From Kingella_B sp963529665 (lineage in GTDB: Bacteria > Pseudomonadota > Gammaproteobacteria > Burkholderiales > Neisseriaceae), in contig CAUSAG010000005.1 of NCBI GenBank assembly GCA_963529665.1, positions 37,731 through 101,730 of the forward strand: a stretch of 64,000 bases of DNA. The letters run 5' to 3'. Every line of letters starts with the position of its first letter. The stretch's first letter is position 1. Positions 57,080-64,000 of the stretch are shown one piece after another. The position numbers and the translations under genes were made by a program. The notes under the pieces were generated by a model that did not search any database, was not told the DNA's origin, and was given only the letters and a program-made list of their open reading frames with translations.

Positions 57080-57835
57080 ATGAGCCATATCAGCAGCACC
57101 CAAACCATCCCCGAGCATACTCAAATCCCGCGCCATGTCGCCATTATTATGGATGGCAATGGGCGCTGGGCGAAAAAACGCTTTCTGCCGCGCGTGATGG
57201 GGCATAAAAAAGGGCTGGATGTGCTGGAAAACATCTGCCACATCTGCAACGATGCTGGCGTGCGCTATCTCACCGTGTTTGCCTTTTCCACCGAAAACTG
57301 GCGCCGCCCTGCCGACGAAGTGTCGTTTTTGATGGGGCTGTTTTTGGTGGCGCTGCAAAAAAAGGTTATCCAAATGAACGAAAAAGGCGTGCGGCTGAAA
57401 GTCATCGGCGACCGCAGCCGCTTCTCCGCCGAAATCCAGCAAAGCATTGTGGATGCCGAAGCGCTCACCGCGCACAATACAGGCTTAACGCTCACCATCG
57501 CAGCCGATTACGGCGGGCGCTGGGACATCCTACAAGCCGCCAACGCACTCATCGCCGAGGGCAAAAGCCACATCAGCGAAGCTGACCTCGCCGGCCGCCT
57601 GATGCTCGCCGAAGCCCCCGAGCCCGATTTATTCATCCGCACAGGCGGCGAAAAGCGCATCAGCAACTTTATGCTCTGGCAAATGGCGTATGCCGAATTT
57701 TATTTCACCCCCGTGCTGTGGCCCGATTTTAACGAAGCCGAGATGCGCCAAGCATTCGCTTCATTCACGCAACGCGAACGCCGCTTCGGGCGCACTTCCG
57801 AGCAATTGCCCAGCGAGCAACAGCGCCCCGAATAG
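57080..57835 (+). CDS. uppS: Isoprenyl transferase (undecaprenyl diphosphate synthase)
   Basis: The 251-residue cis-prenyltransferase makes the lipid carrier for peptidoglycan and other glycans. The motifs are IIMDGNGRWAKKR, FAFSTENWRRP and IRTGGEKRISNFMLWQMAYA. TATAAT at 57037-57042 probably belongs to its promoter. Next is cdsA, the usual neighbour. Confidence 0.97.
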   Translation: MSHISSTQTIPEHTQIPRHVAIIMDGNGRWAKKRFLPRVMGHKKGLDVLENICHICNDAGVRYLTVFAFSTENWRRPADEVSFLMGLFLVALQKKVIQMNEKGVRLKVIGDRSRFSAEIQQSIVDAEALTAHNTGLTLTIAADYGGRWDILQAANALIAEGKSHISEADLAGRLMLAEAPEPDLFIRTGGEKRISNFMLWQMAYAEFYFTPVLWPDFNEAEMRQAFASFTQRERRFGRTSEQLPSEQQRPE

Positions 57836-57840
57836 CGCGG

Positions 57841-57886
57841 CAAAGGCAGCCTGAAAAGCCAAAACACGGTTTTCAGGCTGCCTTTG
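57841..57886 (+). terminator. DUS-hairpin terminator after uppS
   Basis: CAAAGGCAGCCTGAAAA and TTTTCAGGCTGCCTTTG pair perfectly. The rest of the 387-bp gap before cdsA has another DUS pair (about 58052-58090) and a family-A repeat (58150-58192), but no gene. Confidence 0.8.
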
Positions 57887-58222
57887 TGTTGATTGCGCTG
57901 CCTTGGGCATTCGTCTGCCAAAAACGTTTATCAAGTTTGTAGATGGGAATCTTTATGCCCGCCAAATCCCATTAGCAAAGTTTGGGCGCAAATGTCCGAT
58001 TTACCGCTCGCCATTGTTGCGCCCGCGTTTTAAAGTTGAAAACCGCATCATTAGGCAGCCTGAAAAGCATTTAGTCCGTTTCAGGCTGCCTTTGCTTGCT
58101 GCGATGCTAACCTGAAACAGGTAAAATAATCGCCACCTTATCCCAGCCGTTTTAGCTTCGCAGAAACTTGCTTCGCTCGTTTTCAGGCTGCCGCAAACCA
58201 TTCACCAATAAGAAAGAACATT

Positions 58223-59017
58223 ATGCTCAAACAACGCATTCTCACCGCTCTCGTTCTCCTGCCGCTGATGCTCGCCATGCTGTTTTGCGCGGGCGATGGT
58301 CTGTGGGCAAGTTTCACCGCGCTGATTGCCTTGCTCGCGCTGTGGGAATACAGCCGCCTAGCAGGCTTGAACAACGCGCAGCAAACGCCGTATCTGGTTG
58401 GCACTGCCTTTTTTATGCTTACTGCTTATGCAGGCGGCTGGCAATTGCCGCCGTTTGTGTGGGCGCTGGTTTTTGCGTTTTGGCTGCTGGTGATGCCCGC
58501 TTGGCTCAATAAAAAATGGAAAGTCCAAGCCAACGCGCGTGGTATGGCAATCGGCTGGCTGCTGATGCTGCCGTTTTGGTTTGCCCTGCTGCAATTGCGC
58601 CCCAGCCCACAAAGCGCGGGACAATTGCTGGCGATTATGGTGCTGGTGTGGCTGGCGGATTCGGCGGCGTATTTTGTCGGGCGCGCCATTGGCAAGCATA
58701 AGCTCGCCCCCGTGTTAAGCCCGAAAAAAAGCTGGGAAGGCGCGGCAGGCGGCGTGATTGCCGTGTGCATTTATATGACGTTTGCCCGCAGCGCAGGCTG
58801 GCTGGGCTTTGAAGCGTCTTGGTTTGCCACCATGCTGGTTGCCATCCTGCTCACGCTGGTGAGTATTGGCGGCGATTTGCTGGAAAGCTGGCTCAAACGC
58901 GCGGCAGGCATCAAAGACAGCAGCAATTTATTGCCTGGGCATGGCGGCGTGTTTGACCGCATGGATAGCTTGATTGCCGTGCTAAGCGTTTATGCTGCCG
59001 TGCAAGCGATGATGTAA
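58223..59017 (+). CDS. cdsA: Phosphatidate cytidylyltransferase
   Basis: The 264-residue membrane enzyme makes CDP-diacylglycerol from phosphatidate and CTP. The C-terminal signature SWLKRAAGIKDSSNLLPGHG followed by GVFDRMDSL is complete, and about seven helices precede it. In many beta-proteobacteria dxr, rseP and bamA follow; here an aldo/keto reductase does. Confidence 0.96.
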   Translation: MLKQRILTALVLLPLMLAMLFCAGDGLWASFTALIALLALWEYSRLAGLNNAQQTPYLVGTAFFMLTAYAGGWQLPPFVWALVFAFWLLVMPAWLNKKWKVQANARGMAIGWLLMLPFWFALLQLRPSPQSAGQLLAIMVLVWLADSAAYFVGRAIGKHKLAPVLSPKKSWEGAAGGVIAVCIYMTFARSAGWLGFEASWFATMLVAILLTLVSIGGDLLESWLKRAAGIKDSSNLLPGHGGVFDRMDSLIAVLSVYAAVQAMM

Positions 59018-59158
59018 AACCTATTTTCAGGCTGCCTTGTTATCCCCCAAAGGCAGCCTGAAAACGAAGCAACAGACGTTTCAGGCTGCCTAATCGTTAC
59101 CATCCCAAGACAGCCTGAAACCCTATTCTCCCCACTCCATACAAGAAAGGACACTCCC

Positions 59159-60217
59159 ATGCAACACAACCCATTAGGCGCAAGCGGCATCCAAGTAAGC
59201 AAAATCTGCCTTGGCACGATGACTTGGGGCGAGCAAAACACCGCCGATGAAGCCCATGCCCAGTTGGACTACGCCCTTGCCCACGGCGTGAATTTTATTG
59301 ACACCGCCGAAATGTATCCCGTGCCGCCGTGCAAAGAAACCTACACCCGCACCGAGCAAATCATCGGCGCGTGGATAGCGGCGCGGGGCAAGCGCGATGA
59401 TTTTGTGCTCGCCAGCAAAATCGCCGGCCCAACGGGCAACAACGCCAACGGGCTGGAACCCTATATCCGCAACGGCAACGATTTCTCGCGCGCGCAAATC
59501 TTTGAAGCCTGCGAAGCGAGCTTAAAGCGGCTCAACACCGATTATTTGGATTTGTACCAACTGCATTGGCCCGAACGCCAAGCCAATTATTTTGGCAAAC
59601 TGGGCATTGATAAACTGCCCGAAAGCGAAGCGTTTACGCCGTTTGAAGAAGTGGTGGATGCGTTAAGCGAGCTGGTTCGGCAGGGCAAAATCCGCGCTTA
59701 TGGCTTGTCCAACGAAACGCCGTGGGGCGCGATGCGCTATCTTGCCGAACGCGAAAGGCAGCCTGAAAACGCCCGCGTTGCCACCATTCAAAATCCTTAT
59801 AACTTGCTCAACCGCAGCTACGAAGTGGGTTTAAGCGAAATCTCGTTGCGCGAAAATATGCCCTTGCTGGCGTATTCGCCGCTGGCGTTTGGCGTGCTAA
59901 CAGGCAAATACCGCCACGGCGCGATGCCCGCAGGCAGCCGCTTGGCGTTGTTTGAACGCTTTAAGCGGTACAGCAAACCGCAAGGCTTCGCGGCGGTGGA
60001 ACGCTACGCCCACATCGCCGATGAAGCGGGGTTGAGCCTAACCACGCTGTCGCTGGCGTTTGTGAACGACCGTCCGTTTGTTGCCAGCAACATCATCGGC
60101 GCGACCACGCTGGAACAGCTTGCCGAAAACATCGCCAGCGCAGCCGTAACCCTGTCGCCCGACGTGTTGGAAGCGATTGACGCGGTGCACGCCGAAATCA
60201 GCAATCCTTGCCCGTAG
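59159..60217 (+). CDS. tas: Aldo/keto reductase, Tas-like
   Basis: The 352-residue protein matches E. coli Tas closely (LGTMTWGEQNTADEAHAQLD, AEMYPVPP, DYLDLYQLHWPER, TIQNPYNLLNRSYEVGL). The catalytic Asp, Tyr, Lys and His of the family are present. The substrate is unknown. A DUS is read in frame as RQPENAR. AAGGACACTCCC precedes the ATG. Confidence 0.9.
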   Translation: MQHNPLGASGIQVSKICLGTMTWGEQNTADEAHAQLDYALAHGVNFIDTAEMYPVPPCKETYTRTEQIIGAWIAARGKRDDFVLASKIAGPTGNNANGLEPYIRNGNDFSRAQIFEACEASLKRLNTDYLDLYQLHWPERQANYFGKLGIDKLPESEAFTPFEEVVDALSELVRQGKIRAYGLSNETPWGAMRYLAERERQPENARVATIQNPYNLLNRSYEVGLSEISLRENMPLLAYSPLAFGVLTGKYRHGAMPAGSRLALFERFKRYSKPQGFAAVERYAHIADEAGLSLTTLSLAFVNDRPFVASNIIGATTLEQLAENIASAAVTLSPDVLEAIDAVHAEISNPCP

Positions 60218-60302
60218 TTTGTTTTCAGGCTGCCTTAATAAAGACCAATAGGCAGCCTGAAAACAGATAAGCAAACCGCCATTTCTGCAAAAAGGGATGA
60301 AT

Positions 60303-60746
60303 ATGACCCCAAAACTGTTTGTACTCGCCGCGCTGCTCGCCTTGCCCACCTTCGCATCGGCAGGCAAAAGCCTGTATTTCACCAGCCCCAGCGGCAATAT
60401 TTTTTGCATGGGCGATTCGCGCCTTGAATACGGCAACGATGGCGAATGGGGCGTTACCTGCGAGCTAAGCGGACACCGCAGCAACATCCAGCCGCCGCAA
60501 AAACGCCCGAGCGAAAACGAATGCCCGCTTGATTGGGGCGACAGTTTTTCGCTAGGGCAAACGGGGCGTGCCAAAATTGATTGCCGCGGCGACACCAACC
60601 GCATCGGCAATTCGCCTGTGTTGGCGTATGGCAAAACTATTCGCGGCAAGGGCTGGCAATGCACCAGCCAAACCGACGGCATGCGCTGCCAAAACCGCAG
60701 CAAGCATGGTTTTTGGCTCAATCGCACGCGGCAAACCTTGTTTTAA
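60303..60746 (+). CDS. Exported DUF6636-like protein
   Basis: The 147-residue protein has a signal peptide (residues 1-20, ending FASAG) and a repeated Cys pattern: FTSPSGNIFCMGD, WGVTCELSG, ECPLDWGDSFSLG, KIDCRGDT and GWQCTSQTDGMRCQNRSKHG. Six cysteines suggest three disulfides in the periplasm. Function is unknown. AAAGGG favours the ATG at 60303 over that at 60297. Confidence 0.72.
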   Translation: MTPKLFVLAALLALPTFASAGKSLYFTSPSGNIFCMGDSRLEYGNDGEWGVTCELSGHRSNIQPPQKRPSENECPLDWGDSFSLGQTGRAKIDCRGDTNRIGNSPVLAYGKTIRGKGWQCTSQTDGMRCQNRSKHGFWLNRTRQTLF

Positions 60747-60849
60747 GCATTAACATATCAACCGATTTTCAGGCTGCCCCAACCCAACGCCAAAGCGCAA
60801 AGGCAGCCTGAAAACCATATTTGCCCACATCACTCAAAGCAGCCTGAAT

Positions 60850-61776
60850 ATGCTCACACTCAGCCAAATCAACAAATCCTTCCAACAAAAAACCGTTGCC
60901 CGCAACATCAATTTCAGCGTTAGCGCAGGCAGCATCACCGCCATCCTCGGCGCAAGCGGCAGCGGCAAATCTACGCTGCTCAATATCATCGCAGGGCTGG
61001 TAAAACCCGACAGCGGCGAAGTGTATATCAACGGCGAAGCGCAAAACGCCATCGCGCCCGAGCATCGCCACGTCGCCATGATGTTCCAAGATTTCGCCCT
61101 GCTGCCGCATCTCAACGTATGGCAAAACGCCGCCTTTGGGCTGCGAATGCGCGGGGTAAACAAAGCCGCCGCCCGCGAACAAGCGCAAGAGCTACTCAAC
61201 GAAGTCGGCATGGGCAACATGGCAGAACGCCACATCAGCGCGTTATCAGGTGGCGAAAAACAGCGCGTCGCCCTAGCCCGCGCCTTGGCAGGCACGCCCA
61301 AAGTGCTGCTGCTGGACGAACCCTTTTCCAGTCTAGACACCACGCTGCGCAGCCAGCTGCAAAGCCAAACGCGCGAGCTGGTGCGCCGCCGCCAAATCCC
61401 CGCCGTGCTGGTAACGCACGACCCCGCCGAAGCCTGCTTTATGGCAGACAACATCGCCCTGCTCGCAGGCGGCGAACTGCTGCAACACGACAGCCCCGAA
61501 GCCATCCTGCGCCGCCCCGCCAACGCCCAAGCCGCTCGGCTACTCGGCTGCCTGAATGTGTCCAACACGCATTACATTCCACCCGAAGCCATCCAACTCG
61601 CGCCCCATGGCGGCACAGCCTGCACGCTGCAACACAGTTTCAGGCTGCCGATTGGCTACCGCATAGAAGCCACGCACCCGCAATGGGGCGCCATCACCTT
61701 TTTCCACGATCACCCCGTGAGCGCAGACGATTGCCGCGTCGCCGTGGACGAAAGCCGCGTCGTGCGGTTTGGCTAA
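60850..61776 (+). CDS. ABC transporter ATP-binding protein (FbpC/ThiQ/CysA-like)
   Basis: The 308-residue protein has Walker A GASGSGKST (38-46), signature LSGGEKQRVALARAL, Walker B VLLLDEPFSSLD and the switch His in LVTHD. The last 75 residues resemble a regulatory TOBE-like domain. It is the type that partners ThiP/FbpB permeases, so it may serve the permease at 47.5 kb. The start follows a variant DUS (AAAGCAGCCTGAATATG) and has no other ribosome-binding site. Confidence 0.85.
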   Translation: MLTLSQINKSFQQKTVARNINFSVSAGSITAILGASGSGKSTLLNIIAGLVKPDSGEVYINGEAQNAIAPEHRHVAMMFQDFALLPHLNVWQNAAFGLRMRGVNKAAAREQAQELLNEVGMGNMAERHISALSGGEKQRVALARALAGTPKVLLLDEPFSSLDTTLRSQLQSQTRELVRRRQIPAVLVTHDPAEACFMADNIALLAGGELLQHDSPEAILRRPANAQAARLLGCLNVSNTHYIPPEAIQLAPHGGTACTLQHSFRLPIGYRIEATHPQWGAITFFHDHPVSADDCRVAVDESRVVRFG

Positions 61777-62042
61777 CGCGCTTGCGCCGTTTACCCCGTT
61801 TTCAGGCTGCCTATACAGTTGAACAAAGGCAGCCTGAAAACCGCATATACGGACAATCCATCCACCGTTCCCAGCAAACCCACTGCGTCCCATTTTCAGG
61901 CTGCCCCACCCATTTAGGCAGCCTGAAACCCTTTCTAAGCAATAAAATGCCAAAAATAACAAAATCAACGCAAATTTAACCAATTCAATCCGCAAAAACG
62001 AAAAAGAATAAAATTAAGTTCTAATCGTTCTATACCAATTTG
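61777..62042. other. Intergenic gap upstream of aroG
   Basis: It contains two inverted DUS pairs (about 61799-61841 and 61893-61928) that could end the ABC gene transcript, then an AT-rich stretch leading to the aroG promoter. No gene was seen. Confidence 0.55.
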
Positions 62043-62071
62043 TTGTCAAAAAATGTAAACAAGTCTATGCT
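62043..62071 (+). promoter_or_regulatory. Candidate aroG promoter
   Basis: TTGTCA (62043-62048), a 17-nt spacer and TATGCT (62066-62071) lie 36 nt before the aroG start. Confidence 0.65.
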
Positions 62072-62106
62072 ACGCGCTTTACAAATCCAAACCCAAGAAG
62101 AACATC

Positions 62107-63150
62107 ATGCCACTGCATCCCACCGACGACTTGCGCGTCAAACAAATCGACGAGCTGCTCCCCCCCATCGCCCATCTATACGAGTTGCCCATCAGCGAAC
62201 AAGCATCCGCTCTGGTTGCCCAAACACGCCAGCAAATCGCCAACATCCTGCACGGCAAAGACAACCGCCTGCTCGTGATTATCGGGCCTTGCTCCATCCA
62301 CGACCCCAAAGCCGCGCTGGAATACGCGCAACGCCTGCTGCCCCTGCGGCAAAAATACGCCCAAGAATTGCTGATTGTGATGCGCGCCTATTTTGAAAAA
62401 CCGCGCACCACCGTAGGCTGGAAAGGGCTGATTAACGACCCGCACCTAAACGGCACGCACGACATCAACTTCGGCTTGCGCCAAGCGCGTAAATTGCTGT
62501 TAGAACTGGGCAACATGGGCATGCCCGCCTCCACCGAGTTCCTAGACATGATTACCCCGCAATACTACGCCGACCTCATCGCATGGGGCGCAATCGGCGC
62601 GCGCACCACCGAAAGCCAAATACACCGCGAGCTCGCCAGCGGCTTATCCTGCCCCGTAGGCTTCAAAAACGGCACCGATGGCAGCCTGAAAATCGCTATT
62701 GATGCCCTTGGCGCAGCCGCGCACCCGCACCACTTCCTATCCGTAACCAAAACAGGGCATTCCGCCATCGTACACACCACAGGCAACGCCGATTGCCACG
62801 TTATCCTGCGCGGCGGCAACGGCGGGCCCAATTACAGCAGCGAACACGTTAAAAGCGCAGCAGAGCAGCTTGCCCAAGCAGGCTTAACGCCCAAGCTAAT
62901 GGTGGATTGCAGCCACGCCAACAGCCGCAAAGACTTCAAACGCCAAATGGAAGTCGCCCAAGACATCGCCACGCAAATCCGAAACGGCGAACAAAACATC
63001 ATGGGCGTGATGGTGGAAAGCCACTTGGTGGAAGGGCGGCAAAACGACCCCGTGGTGTATGGGCAAAGCATCACCGATGCCTGCATCGGCTGGGAAGATA
63101 CCGAAAAACTGTTGGCACTGCTGGCAGAAGCCAACCGCGTGCGCGTATAG
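62107..63150 (+). CDS. aroG: 3-deoxy-7-phosphoheptulonate (DAHP) synthase
   Basis: The 347-residue class I enzyme is the entry to the shikimate pathway (PEP plus erythrose-4-P). Motifs are VIIGPCSIHDPKAAL, RAYFEKPRTTVGWKG, GNMGMPASTEFLD and VDCSHANSRKD. An in-frame DUS reads DGSLKIA. The aromatic amino acid that feeds back on it cannot be told from sequence alone. AAGAAGAAC precedes the ATG. Confidence 0.96.
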   Translation: MPLHPTDDLRVKQIDELLPPIAHLYELPISEQASALVAQTRQQIANILHGKDNRLLVIIGPCSIHDPKAALEYAQRLLPLRQKYAQELLIVMRAYFEKPRTTVGWKGLINDPHLNGTHDINFGLRQARKLLLELGNMGMPASTEFLDMITPQYYADLIAWGAIGARTTESQIHRELASGLSCPVGFKNGTDGSLKIAIDALGAAAHPHHFLSVTKTGHSAIVHTTGNADCHVILRGGNGGPNYSSEHVKSAAEQLAQAGLTPKLMVDCSHANSRKDFKRQMEVAQDIATQIRNGEQNIMGVMVESHLVEGRQNDPVVYGQSITDACIGWEDTEKLLALLAEANRVRV

Positions 63151-63304
63151 CGTTTGCCTAGCTGGGGCAGCCTGAAAAACATTGTGGGTATGGCGAAACA
63201 ATCGCGCCACGCAGGCAAACTCAGCGCATGGCGATAATCGCGTAAAATAAGGATTTTGCATTTTCAGGCTGCCTGAACGTGCAAAATCCTTTTGCGAGAG
63301 ACCC

Positions 63305-63772
63305 ATGCCGATGCTTTGTCCCTGCCAATCATCCCAACCCTATGCCAACTGCTGCCAACCCTTCCACACAGGGCAAAGGCAGCCTGAAAACGCCGAACAG
63401 CTGATGCGCTCGCGCTACGCCGCCTACGCCTTGCAACAGATTGATTACCTTGTCCGCACCACCGTGCCCGCGCAACAACCGCTGCTCAATGTTGCCGCCA
63501 TTGCCCAATGGTCGCGCGAAGCGCAATGGCTGGGGCTAACCGTGCACCAACACATCCCACGCATCGGCAAACGCCACGCCCAAGTCGCTTTCACCGCACG
63601 CTTCGCCGAACACGGCAGCGCGCACGAGCATCACGAGCTATCCGCCTTCGTGCAGATAAACGGCGCATGGTATTTCATTGACCCCACCGTGCCGCTGCCG
63701 AGCATGAAATCGCCGTGTATTTGTGGCAGTGGAGTGAAGTTTAAGGCGTGTTGCGGGAAATGGTTAGCATAA
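63305..63772 (+). CDS. YchJ-family SEC-C motif protein
   Basis: The 155-residue protein has zinc-binding SEC-C motifs at both ends (CPCQSSQPYANCC, residues 5-17; CICGSGVKFKACC near the C-terminus) and the YchJ central domain (LMRSRYAAYALQQIDYLVRT). Role unknown. A DUS is read in frame as RQPENA. ATG codons at 63305 and 63311 are both possible. Confidence 0.88.
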   Translation: MPMLCPCQSSQPYANCCQPFHTGQRQPENAEQLMRSRYAAYALQQIDYLVRTTVPAQQPLLNVAAIAQWSREAQWLGLTVHQHIPRIGKRHAQVAFTARFAEHGSAHEHHELSAFVQINGAWYFIDPTVPLPSMKSPCICGSGVKFKACCGKWLA

Positions 63773-63876
63773 AATCCAACAGTTATCTTGCATGATGTAT
63801 AAAAATCTCGCAGAATTGCAATATCCATCATTTTTTACATACACCCTTTATTATGTTAAGTGTAAACAAGTATAAT

Positions 63877-63993
63877 CAGCCAGCCAGCAAGCCAGCAAGA
63901 CAGCCCGCCAGCCCGCCCGCCCGCACGCCCTCCACCCAGCCCGCAAGCAAGCCAGCCAGCCCGCCCGCCAGCCAGCCCGCCAGCCAGCCACCC
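63877..63993 (+). repeat. Four-nt-periodic low-complexity tract
   Basis: About 29 successive 4-nt units follow the pattern (A/C)GC(C/A), mostly AGCC, CGCC and AGCA, with few exceptions. TATAAT (63871-63876) lies directly before it. The frame from ATG 63853 to TGA 63996 reads 47 codons through it, rich in Pro, Ala and Ser (QPASKPARQPASPPARTPS and so on); coding is unproven. Confidence 0.7.
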
Positions 63994-64000
63994 TGACCGC

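Larger units (their letters stand above)
1..64000. repeat. Kingella-type DNA uptake sequence, dispersed copies
   Basis: AGGCAGCCTGAA or its complement occurs in almost every intergenic gap and inside many genes, in both orientations; by eye there are on the order of a hundred copies. This is the AG-kingDUS dialect, recognised by ComP during natural transformation. Inverted pairs form many of the terminators listed. In-frame copies read GSLK, RQPE, FRLP, QAA or SGCL. Confidence 0.95.

Noticed and set aside
1..64000. DUS repeats as a CRISPR array
   Set aside because: Copies are short, occur in both orientations and are irregularly spaced, with no cas genes.

Overview
The window looks like chromosomal DNA of a Neisseriaceae bacterium, most likely Kingella or a close relative. 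The main reason is the 12-mer AGGCAGCCTGAA (and its complement TTCAGGCTGCCT), which occurs in nearly every intergenic gap and inside many genes; this is the Kingella dialect of the neisserial DNA uptake sequence (DUS). Gene content (Neisseria-like S10/spc/alpha ribosomal cluster, UbiM-type hydroxylase, DUF2818, rpmH-rnpA-yidD-yidC near dnaA-dnaN) agrees. I see no rRNA, CRISPR array, prophage or complete insertion sequence.

Layout: (1) 0-14 kb holds housekeeping and accessory genes: a vapBC toxin-antitoxin pair cut by the left edge, ispH, lspA, rpmE, a MarR regulator divergent from a cytochrome b561 unit, a zinc-type CDF exporter, rho with an unusual basic tail, nudE, hexR, pgi and ubiM. (2) 14-27.8 kb is the ribosomal cluster rplC to rplQ with secY, infA and rpoA, starting without rpsJ and split by a terminator and a new promoter between rpsQ and rplN. 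(3) 27.8-35.4 kb has a degenerate J-domain protein, an FKBP isomerase, dgt, tRNA-Arg and tRNA-Glu, a DUF4145-MORN-Sel1 fusion protein, a DUF218 protein, a permuted papain-like lipoprotein and a nicotinamidase-like hydrolase. (4) 35.6-45.2 kb is the replication-origin-type neighbourhood: rpmH-rnpA-yidD-yidC on the minus strand, an SPFH protein with two paralogous two-helix membrane proteins, DnaA boxes, dnaA, an Nmad2-domain gene, dnaN and ruvA. (5) 45.5-64 kb has argG, tRNA-Gly, a two-domain ABC permease and, 12 kb away, an ABC ATPase of matching type, an Abi/HEPN defence candidate, rpmB-rpmG, a CYTH phosphatase, hemJ, a minus-strand group (aroQ, an atypical aroE, a small acidic protein and an aromatic-acid MFS transporter), a Spy-like protein, uppS-cdsA, an aldo/keto reductase, aroG and ychJ. 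The window ends in a 4-nt-periodic low-complexity tract.

Shared themes: DUS copies act as terminator arms (inverted pairs after genes), supply stop codons to several genes, abut start codons and are read through inside flexible protein linkers. Two further repeat families (called A and B here) sit next to DUS copies. The best candidates for something undescribed are the SPFH/paralogue operon beside the origin, the DUF4145-MORN-Sel1 protein, the Nmad2 gene between dnaA and dnaN, Rho with an AT-hook-like tail, and the three-site MarR operator.
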